From NCBI GenBank assembly GCA_965221455.1, contig OZ244890.1, positions 1,922,001 to 1,986,000 on the forward strand: a DNA stretch of 64,000 nt. Direction: 5' to 3'. Source of the DNA: SMWN01 sp965221455. GTDB lineage: Bacteria > Pseudomonadota > Gammaproteobacteria > Eutrophobiales > Eutrophobiaceae. Positions 8,601-18,200 of this stretch are shown here, in pieces; positions within the stretch are counted from its first letter, which is position 1; every line of letters begins with the position of its first letter. Below the pieces are notes generated by a model. The model did not search any database and was not told the origin of the DNA. It worked only from the letters and a program-made list of their open reading frames with translations. The position numbers and the translations under genes are program-made.

Positions 8601-9706
8601 GTCGACCCGCAGAGGTTGTCATTAATCTTTCCGCCCTTCGTCATAATTTCAGTTATATTCGTGCATTAGCTCCCGATTCCAAAATCATGGCCATCGTCAA
8701 GGCTGATGCCTATGGACATGGGCTGGCGAGAATCGCGCAAACACTCGAAGATGCAGATGCTTTTGGTGTTGCTTGTCTGGAAGAAGCCAGGCAATTACGA
8801 GAAGCAAATATTAGACAACGCATCATCCTTCTGGAAGGTCCTTATTCCTCTGGGGAACTGACCGAGATTAACGAATTCAACCTGGATATTGTTGTGCATG
8901 ATATTTCACAAGTTGAAATGCTCGAACAGACAGAGATAAAAAAAGTACTGAGTATCTGGTTAAAACTGGATACAGGTATGCACCGTCTTGGATTTTTGCC
9001 AGAATTTATCGGTCAGGTATTTACACGCTTACAAGCGCTACCTTGTGTAAAAGAGATTCGTTTGATGACGCATCTTGCCAGTGCCAATGACCGTCAAAAC
9101 CCAATGACCTTTGAACAGATTCAATGTTTCAACGAGGTTATAACCATGACGATGCACTCCGGGCTGGAAAAAACCATTGCTAATTCCGCCGGTTTACTGG
9201 CTTTCCCCGATGCACATGTCGATTGGGTACGTCCCGGCATTATGCTTTATGGTGTGTCTCCGTTCACCGACAGTTACGGTCCGCAAGAAAAACTCAAGCC
9301 GGTGATGACATTACGATCCAGACTGATTACGGTAAAGAAACTCAAGGCAGGCAAGCCTGTAGGTTATGGCGCAACATGGCATTGTCCAGAGGATATGTCC
9401 ATCGGCATTGTTGCTGCGGGATATGGCGACGGTTATCCACGTCACGCCCCCCCCGGCACACCGGTACTGGTTAACGGGAAAAGAGTTGAACTCATCGGTT
9501 GTGTATCAATGGATATGTTAACCGTCGATTTGCGGTCTCAGGCGAACGCTAAAACCGGTGATCCAGTTATTCTATGGGGTGAAGGTTTACCCATAGAAGA
9601 AATCGCCGGTCACGCACAGACCATCCCTTATGAAGTGCTTTGTGGTGTGCATAAACGGTTAAAATTCAGTTATGGCGAAATCCAGGATCCAATATCAATG
9701 TACTGA
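8597..9706 (+). CDS. alr: Alanine racemase
   Basis: Alr is a PLP enzyme that interconverts L- and D-alanine for peptidoglycan. The 369-residue protein has the PLP-lysine motif AIVKADAYGHG with Lys35, the H-R-L-G-F substrate region, and the second catalytic tyrosine in P-V-G-Y-G-A-T-W, followed by A-A-G-Y-G-D-G-Y-P-R. Length is normal. It overlaps dnaB by 4 bases upstream and radA by 35 bases downstream, so the three genes are tightly packed in one operon. Confidence 0.96.
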   Translation: MSRPAEVVINLSALRHNFSYIRALAPDSKIMAIVKADAYGHGLARIAQTLEDADAFGVACLEEARQLREANIRQRIILLEGPYSSGELTEINEFNLDIVVHDISQVEMLEQTEIKKVLSIWLKLDTGMHRLGFLPEFIGQVFTRLQALPCVKEIRLMTHLASANDRQNPMTFEQIQCFNEVITMTMHSGLEKTIANSAGLLAFPDAHVDWVRPGIMLYGVSPFTDSYGPQEKLKPVMTLRSRLITVKKLKAGKPVGYGATWHCPEDMSIGIVAAGYGDGYPRHAPPGTPVLVNGKRVELIGCVSMDMLTVDLRSQANAKTGDPVILWGEGLPIEEIAGHAQTIPYEVLCGVHKRLKFSYGEIQDPISMY

Positions 9707-11042
9707 ATGCGGTGCGACGCTGCCTAAATGGGCGGGTCAATGTGGGGAATGCCATGCCTGGAATACGCTTACGGAAGTCGTTGTCGAAGCGACATCAAAT
9801 GTTAAATCGTTTCGTAACCGGGAACATATCGCCGTCCCTGCAGAGCTGTGTTTTCTGAATGATGTGGATGCTACACAATCTTCCCGACTAAACACCGGTA
9901 TGACTGAACTGGATCGCGCAGTCGGTGGCGGTCTGGCGACCGGCTCTGTGACCCTGATCGGCGGTGATCCCGGTATTGGCAAATCAACATTATTAATACA
10001 GGTACTTTCTGTATTGGGAGATGCAGGCGCTGTGAAAACGTTGTATGTCTCAGGCGAAGAATCCGCGCAACAAATCAGTCTGCGTGGTCAACGCCTGGAT
10101 CTCGCGCTGGATAAAATCAGATTACTCACAGAAAATAATCTTGAAAGAATATTGTCTGTCATTGGCACTGAAAGACCGGAAGTCGTGGTCATTGATTCTA
10201 TCCAGACCATATTCACAGAGATATTGCAATCCGCACCGGGTTCGGTGGCACAAGTCAGGGAGTCTGCCGCACAGCTAGTGCGTTTCGCCAAGCAGACGGA
10301 TACTACTGTATTACTGGTCGGTCATGTCACCAAGGATGGTTCGTTGGCAGGACCGCGCATCCTGGAACATATGGTGGATACCGTACTATACTTTGAGGGT
10401 GATGCGAGTAGTCGCTACCGCGTGATTCGATCTGTCAAAAATCGTTATGGCGCAGTGAATGAACTTGGCGTATTCGCCATGACCGATAAAGGTTTAAAGG
10501 AAGTTAATAATCCCTCCGCTATTTTTCTTTCCAAACATGAAGAACAAATTTCAGGCAGTGTTATCATGGTCACCAGGGAGGGAACAAGACCACTGCTCGT
10601 GGAAGTACAGTCCCTGGTTGATACATCGCATCTCGGCAATCCAAGGCGCGTGAGTGTCGGTCTGGAACAAAATCGTTTGTCGATGTTACTCGCGGTGTTA
10701 CACCGACATGCAGGTGTTAATATGTCGGATCAAGACGTTTTCCTGAATGTCGTTGGTGGCATAAAAATTACTGAAACCGCTGCAGATCTGGCCATCATAT
10801 TAGCCGCAATTTCCAGTTTGAAAAATCTGCCTATCCCCCAGGATCTTGTTGTCTTCGGTGAAGTTGGTTTGGCGGGAGAAATAAGACCGGTGCAAAATGG
10901 AGCGGAACGTTTGCATGAAGCGGTGAAACACGGTTTCAAGAAAGCTGTCATTCCCAAGGCAAATAAACCGAGGCAGAATATCCATGGTATGGAAATCATT
11001 GCCGTGAGTCGTCTGGCGGATGCTATTAATCATTTACAATAG
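9672..11042 (+). CDS. radA: DNA repair protein RadA
   Basis: RadA is a RecA-like ATPase that promotes branch migration in recombination. The 456-aa protein has the N-terminal zinc finger (Cys10, Cys13, Cys24, Cys27), Walker A GGDPGIGKST at 97-106, the RadA-specific K-N-R-Y-G-A motif and a C-terminal Lon-protease-like domain. The start at 9672 lies inside the end of alr but gives the exact family N-terminus (MAKSRIQYQCTECG). Confidence 0.97.
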   Translation: MAKSRIQYQCTECGATLPKWAGQCGECHAWNTLTEVVVEATSNVKSFRNREHIAVPAELCFLNDVDATQSSRLNTGMTELDRAVGGGLATGSVTLIGGDPGIGKSTLLIQVLSVLGDAGAVKTLYVSGEESAQQISLRGQRLDLALDKIRLLTENNLERILSVIGTERPEVVVIDSIQTIFTEILQSAPGSVAQVRESAAQLVRFAKQTDTTVLLVGHVTKDGSLAGPRILEHMVDTVLYFEGDASSRYRVIRSVKNRYGAVNELGVFAMTDKGLKEVNNPSAIFLSKHEEQISGSVIMVTREGTRPLLVEVQSLVDTSHLGNPRRVSVGLEQNRLSMLLAVLHRHAGVNMSDQDVFLNVVGGIKITETAADLAIILAAISSLKNLPIPQDLVVFGEVGLAGEIRPVQNGAERLHEAVKHGFKKAVIPKANKPRQNIHGMEIIAVSRLADAINHLQ

Positions 11043-11090
11043 TTGGTTATCAAAGTCAGTAATGAATCTCAACGATCAAAACCTATAGAG

Positions 11091-12098
11091 ATGATGCGCT
11101 ACTGTTTCATCTCTGCCAGATCAATATTTATCTATACTTTCGTCATTTTATTCTCCACGCCATCAATCTCTGACGCCGAATCTTTTATCTATATCGAAAA
11201 GAAACCTGTGTTGTGGATTTATCCTCAAAACCCCGTGTATCAGGCCTGGTACAGACATGCCGATTTGATCGGGTTAGCGAACCTGATGCAACAAGGCGGT
11301 GTGGAACAGTTAGCGATTTTTACAAAAACCGCATTGCATCAAATGGCAGTGATGTACGATGCTGAAGCCGTGAAATCAAGTGCAGAAAAGTTGTCCGGTG
11401 CAGGCGGAAATTTTCAAAAAAGCAGATGGTCTTACGCAGCGGTGGAATATGCAGAAAAATTACGCATGGTGTCCCAATACATAAATCAGGCAACGGAAAT
11501 TGAATTATATATCGAGGAATATGGTGAACCTACGCTAGTGATCGATGGGAAACCCTACATTTTAGGTTCTCCGAATTTAAAGAAATCTGATCTCCTTTAT
11601 GCAGCCATCGTGGAAGATTTATGTACGCAAGGAATATGTTTACAAGATGATGAAGCGAAAGAAATTAGAGATGATAAATTAAGAATCATAATCGAGGCGG
11701 AATGGAAAATGGATGTTGATTCGAAACCGGAATATTTTTCAGAAGATGGCCTGTATTTTGTATTTAATAACATACAGGATAGACACAGGAAGCAGGAGAT
11801 ATGCTTGCAAATAATGAGAGAATTCAGATTGATTGCCGAGTCGTTTAGGGAGATATTCAATCAAGGTATTTCGATCGATTGGGATGCACTCGATCTGGAA
11901 TTAATTTCCGGATCTTACGGGTACAAACTCATATTGAACCATTTCCAGGATTTTTTGGTGATGGATCTTGTATTCCTGGGGAAGCAAGATGATTTCCTGA
12001 CCCAGGCGATTCCCTGGCTAAAAGCCGCAGTCAAGGGAGAGACTATTCAACATCGTTTCGATGAGGCCGATGAATTATTTGCGAATTATTTAAACTAG
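11091..12098 (+). CDS. Predicted exported protein of unknown function
   Basis: I do not recognise the family. The frame is open from a TTG at 11043, directly after radA, but the ATG at 11091 is preferred because it places a signal peptide at the N-terminus: a hydrophobic I-F-I-Y-T-F-V-I-L-F stretch ending S-I-S-D-A before E-S-F. The mature part (about 310 residues) is mixed alpha/beta, acidic and has no further membrane segment. Two cysteines near L-C-T-Q-G-I-C could form a disulfide. It probably acts in the periplasm. It is the last gene before the CRISPR array, but nothing ties it to CRISPR function. Confidence 0.55.
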   Translation: MMRYCFISARSIFIYTFVILFSTPSISDAESFIYIEKKPVLWIYPQNPVYQAWYRHADLIGLANLMQQGGVEQLAIFTKTALHQMAVMYDAEAVKSSAEKLSGAGGNFQKSRWSYAAVEYAEKLRMVSQYINQATEIELYIEEYGEPTLVIDGKPYILGSPNLKKSDLLYAAIVEDLCTQGICLQDDEAKEIRDDKLRIIIEAEWKMDVDSKPEYFSEDGLYFVFNNIQDRHRKQEICLQIMREFRLIAESFREIFNQGISIDWDALDLELISGSYGYKLILNHFQDFLVMDLVFLGKQDDFLTQAIPWLKAAVKGETIQHRFDEADELFANYLN

Positions 12099-12275
12099 GT
12101 ACTTTGTTTGTACAGGTGGTTTTGGAATATGTGCGTGGAACAGCACAATGATTAAAGCGGATAAAATTTTTTAATGCTGTTAGGTATCGCGATGAAAGCT
12201 GCTTCACCAATTAGTCATCAACAAACGTGAATCTTGGTCAGTTGTATTAAGAATAAGAATAAGTAAATTGTTTTT

Positions 12276-15200
12276 GTTGTCCTGGCGTTACCAAATCCCA
12301 TACGCTAAACTAAACTTCAACAACATCACGCGACTACAGTTGTTGTCCTAGCGTTACCAAATCCCATACGCTAAACTAGGCCTTGCCGTCACTGCCACGC
12401 CACACAGGTTGTCCTAGCGTTACCAAATCCCATACGCTAAACTATCCAAGAATACCACCAAGTACAGCAATTAGTTGTCCTAGCGTTACCAAATCCCATA
12501 CGCTAAACTTATGAAACGTTACAGGTGATGGGCATTCATGTTGTCCTAGCGTTACCAAATCCCATACGCTAAACTTACGGTCGGAGCAACACCAACACAA
12601 GCAGCGTTGTCCTAGCGTTACCAAATCCCATACGCTAAACTCCTCTCTTATTTGAGACTTTGGAAGCCAGCGTTGTCCTAGCGTTACCAAATCCCATACG
12701 CTAAACTGCTTTAACATCTTTCATTGTCATTCCCTTTGTTGTCCTAGCGTTACCAAATCCCATACGCTAAACTCTAACGTCAGGCGGGAAAAAGGTGATG
12801 TTAGTTGTCCTAGCGTTACCAAATCCCATACGCTAAACTGTTTAAAATTTTCTGTTTCGTCGAAAATGTGTTGTCCTAGCGTTACCAAATCCCATACGCT
12901 AAACTGCCTACAGAAGTCATCAGCGTTGCGGTTAAGTTGTCCTAGCGTTACCAAATCCCATACGCTAAACTTTATGTATCACTACATACTACAGCCCCTA
13001 CGTTGTCCTAGCGTTACCAAATCCCATACGCTAAACTTTAACACTTGCTAACACACTCAGGAATGAAGTTGTCCTAGCGTTACCAAATCCCATACGCTAA
13101 ACTAGAAGGCGCGGTTGCTTCGTGCAAGATGATGTTGTCCTAGCGTTACCAAATCCCATACGCTAAACTCCCACACAACGCCATTAGATGTTGTCTGTAG
13201 TTGTCCTAGCGTTACCAAATCCCATACGCTAAACTAGGGGGAACGTAAACGATACAAGTTTTTGTGTTGTCCTAGCGTTACCAAATCCCATACGCTAAAC
13301 TTATGAAACGTTACAGGTGATGGGCATTCATGTTGTCCTAGCGTTACCAAATCCCATACGCTAAACTTTGTGGAGTTGCAGGGCAATGATGTTATCGGTT
13401 GTCCTAGCGTTACCAAATCCCATACGCTAAACTCGATGAGGCGAAAACGTTGTGGGACTACGAGTTGTCCTAGCGTTACCAAATCCCATACGCTAAACTA
13501 TCAAAAAGTAAATCATCATTTGAATGTTCGTTGTCCTAGCGTTACCAAATCCCATACGCTAAACTGTGGGGCAAGGGTGGTGATTGGCCGGTAGGGTTGT
13601 CCTAGCGTTACCAAATCCCATACGCTAAACTTACGGCGGTACTGGTAGACTTCATCCCGTGGTTGTCCTAGCGTTACCAAATCCCATACGCTAAACTGTT
13701 TCAGGCTTACCACATAAGTGGCAAACCGTTGTCCTAGCGTTACCAAATCCCATACGCTAAACTTTTCGACATAAACAATATTCTGGGTAGTAAGTTGTCC
13801 TAGCGTTACCAAATCCCATACGCTAAACTAATACCTTCATCAGCGGGATGGTCTATAACGTTGTCCTAGCGTTACCAAATCCCATACGCTAAACTGCACC
13901 AACATTTTGATTGACCGTCCGAACAGTTGTCCTAGCGTTACCAAATCCCATACGCTAAACTTCATCGTCGACGTGATCAGGAAGCCCATCGGTTGTCCTA
14001 GCGTTACCAAATCCCATACGCTAAACATACTTTGAAAGTTTCCTTATCAGCTTTTTGGTTGTCCTAGCGTTACCAAATCCCATACGCTAAACTTGAATAT
14101 GTCCGGCCGATAAGTCGTCGTTAGTTGTCCTAGCGTTACCAAATCCCATACGCTAAACTTGAACTTCTCAAAACCACCTGAGCGGCTGCGTTGTCCTAGC
14201 GTTACCAAATCCCATACGCTAAACTTAACCCTGCCAGCACCGTGAGAGCAGGAGTGTTGTCCTAGCGTTACCAAATCCCATACGCTAAACTTCAAATCAG
14301 TATTCGATATTGCTGCCTGTGTTGTCCTAGCGTTACCAAATCCCATACGCTAAACTTAGAGATTTACGCGAAGTTATTGATGCTTTGTTGTCCTAGCGTT
14401 ACCAAATCCCATACGCTAAACTGAGAGGAGTGTAAAGGAGATGGGGAGTGAAGTTGTCCTAGCGTTACCAAATCCCATACGCTAAACTGGTATCAAACGC
14501 ACTACTCAGCAAGATAGCGTTGTCCTAGCGTTACCAAATCCCATACGCTAAACTAGCCATCAATAAATACAGTTTCAGATTCGCGTTGTCCTAGCGTTAC
14601 CAAATCCCATACGCTAAACTGTTTTATCTCGACGATATTATTTCCGGAGCGTTGTCCTAGCGTTACCAAATCCCATACGCTAAACTGAAGCCGTCCAGCG
14701 AAAAACGAACACCAGTGTTGTCCTAGCGTTACCAAATCCCATACGCTAAACTAGATTGGCGTTAGATCATTTGAAGGGTTACGTTGTCCTAGCGTTACCA
14801 AATCCCATACGCTAAACTCTTCAATCGCTGTTACAGCGAACTCAAGACGTTGTCCTAGCGTTACCAAATCCCATACGCTAAACTAAATCCTGCTAATTCA
14901 TTCCAGATATCTGAGTTGTCCTAGCGTTACCAAATCCCATACGCTAAACTCAGAATCATTCGATTATCGCCGTCTATTCGGTTGTCCTAGCGTTACCAAA
15001 TCCCATACGCTAAACTAATGCGGAAGCCAACCATACGGCAAGGCCTGTTGTCCTAGCGTTACCAAATCCCATACGCTAAACTCGATTGCCCTGCATCTGT
15101 ATTTCGTTCCCTGTTGTCCTAGCGTTACCAAATCCCATACGCTAAACTCGGGGGAACATAAACGATACAGGTCTTAGTGTTGTCCTAGCGTTACCAAATC

Positions 15201-18200
15201 CCATACGCTAAACTGTAATTGACTGACAAGATGAGTGCCCCGGTGTTGTCCTAGCGTTACCAAATCCCATACGCTAAACTAATGGCCACGTCATTAGCGA
15301 CAAAGAATCCGTTGTCCTAGCGTTACCAAATCCCATACGCTAAACTGGATATGGGGATTTCCTGAGCGTTGATATTGTTGTCCTAGCGTTACCAAATCCC
15401 ATACGCTAAACTATCCCGAGTTAATTCACGCATCGAACCAATGTTGTCCTAGCGTTACCAAATCCCATACGCTAAACTGAACTATCCTGAGGCTATCTGT
15501 ATCATCAAGTTGTCCTAGCGTTACCAAATCCCATACGCTAAACTTGATTTGATGAGTGGAATGAACAGCTTTAGTTGTCCTAGCGTTACCAAATCCCATA
15601 CGCTAAACTTTGAAACGATGTGCCCAACTGATAAATAGAGTTGTCCTAGCGTTACCAAATCCCATACGCTAAACTACCTTGCTAAGCATGGTTCACGTTC
15701 AATATGTTGTCCTAGCGTTACCAAATCCCATACGCTAAACTGGATATGAGGATTTCCTGAACGCTGATACTGTTGTCCTAGCGTTACCAAATCCCATACG
15801 CTAAACTAAGAGCTTGCCCCTTAGAGGCGTACTAGGCGTTGTCCTAGCGTTACCAAATCCCATACGCTAAACTCCGACTTATAGAGGGAATATAGTTTTT
15901 TATGTTGTCCTAGCGTTACCAAATCCCATACGCTAAACTATAAAGCGTTTCCACGTGTGCAGTGACAATGTTGTCCTAGCGTTACCAAATCCCATACGCT
16001 AAACTAGAAAGCACTGTTTAAACTGTAGCAACGGTGTTGTCCTAGCGTTACCAAATCCCATACGCTAAACTCCGGTCGCATGTGGGGGAAAGGCGGGGAG
16101 TGTTGTCCTAGCGTTACCAAATCCCATACGCTAAACTCGACAAGGGTCTCGTCGATACATTCTATCGGTTGTCCTAGCGTTACCAAATCCCATACGCTAA
16201 ACTCAAGCCGACGCATTCAAACAAAACTCATCTGTTGTCCTAGCGTTACCAAATCCCATACGCTAAACTGAATTTAAACTCGTCAATATCTTTGACTGTG
16301 TTGTCCTAGCGTTACCAAATCCCATACGCTAAACTTAAGGTGCTATCGAACCCTCACGATCATATGTTGTCCTAGCGTTACCAAATCCCATACGCTAAAC
16401 TACATCTCGACTAAAGGCAATCAGCTATTTAGTTGTCCTAGCGTTACCAAATCCCATACGCTAAACTAAGGCAGACGATAACCAAATGGCTAGGCCGGTT
16501 GTCCTAGCGTTACCAAATCCCATACGCTAAACTCAACATTAAATAGATAAGTTACCCCGTTTGGTTGTCCTAGCGTTACCAAATCCCATACGCTAAACTA
16601 AGCGGATGATACTGTGCTTATGCACTGATGTTGTCCTAGCGTTACCAAATCCCATACGCTAAACTATACGTGTCAAGCGTCAGAGATGCTTCTGTGTTGT
16701 CCTAGCGTTACCAAATCCCATACGCTAAACTTTTCGTGTTTTGCAAGTATTCTGTCAAATCGTTGTCCTAGCGTTACCAAATCCCATACGCTAAACTACA
16801 GCACGCCTATTCACGCCGCGTGGGATTGTTGTCCTAGCGTTACCAAATCCCATACGCTAAACTCAATCTACGTACATTGACTCTGCTCAGTGCGTTGTCC
16901 TAGCGTTACCAAATCCCATACGCTAAACTTGACTCCAATACGTTCATGACCGTTCACGTGTTGTCCTAGCGTTACCAAATCCCATACGCTAAACTATTTT
17001 CTGAGATATGCCACCAATTTTATAGGTTGTCCTAGCGTTACCAAATCCCATACGCTAAACTATTTTCTGAGATATGCCACCAATTTTATAGGTTGTCCTA
17101 GCGTTACCAAATCCCATACGCTAAACTATTTTCTGAGATATGCCACCAATTTTATAGGTTGTCCTAGCGTTACCAAATCCCATACGCTAAACTGAGTCTA
17201 AACGAGTGCACCAAGCAGGCCCGGTTGTCCTAGCGTTACCAAATCCCATACGCTAAACTTCTGAACGCTACAACGCATTAATTGAAACGGTTGTCCTAGC
17301 GTTACCAAATCCCATACGCTAAACTCAATCTTATTAACGTTGACGAGGTGATGGCGTTGTCCTAGCGTTACCAAATCCCATACGCTAAACTATCATATGT
17401 CCACCTCAGCACATAAGCTGAGTTGTCCTAGCGTTACCAAATCCCATACGCTAAACTTAATCATTCGTTTTCGAGAATGAAGAGTAAGTTGTCCTAGCGT
17501 TACCAAATCCCATACGCTAAACTGGTTGAAGGTATGTTGATGATAAAGAGTGAGTTGTCCTAGCGTTACCAAATCCCATACGCTAAACTTAAGTATTCAG
17601 ACAGGGGCGCAGCTCAATTGTTGTCCTAGCGTTACCAAATCCCATACGCTAAACTCGTTAAGCTGGCATCTGCGTAGGGTGTTCTGTTGTCCTAGCGTTA
17701 CCAAATCCCATACGCTAAACTCTCATCGTCGACGTGGTCAGGCAAACCATCGTTGTCCTAGCGTTACCAAATCCCATACGCTAAACTCATGTCCGATTCA
17801 AATCAATCAACAATCGCGTTGTCCTAGCGTTACCAAATCCCATACGCTAAACTTGATGAAGGTAAGACAACTCCCGCAGTTTTGTTGTCCTAGCGTTACC
17901 AAATCCCATACGCTAAACTCAGTCGGCCGGTGAACATATCCCTGCTGAGGTTGTCCTAGCGTTACCAAATCCCATACGCTAAACTAGAACAATCTGAGAC
18001 GAGGTTGCACCAGCGATACGCTAAACTAGAATCGAGACGAGTGCACCAGGCGGGACCGTTGTCCTAGCGTTACCAAATCCCATACGCTAAACTATCCGTT
18101 GGAAGCTCGAGGGCGACTTTCTCGTTGTCCTAGCGTTACCAAATCCCATACGCTAAACTGTAACAACTACAAACTGAATCACGGACCAAGTTGTCCTAGC

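Noticed and set aside
12378..15046. A 12-base match between the spacer at 12378 and the complement of the spacer at 15017
   Set aside because: With about 129 spacers one such match is expected by chance, and the rest does not align.
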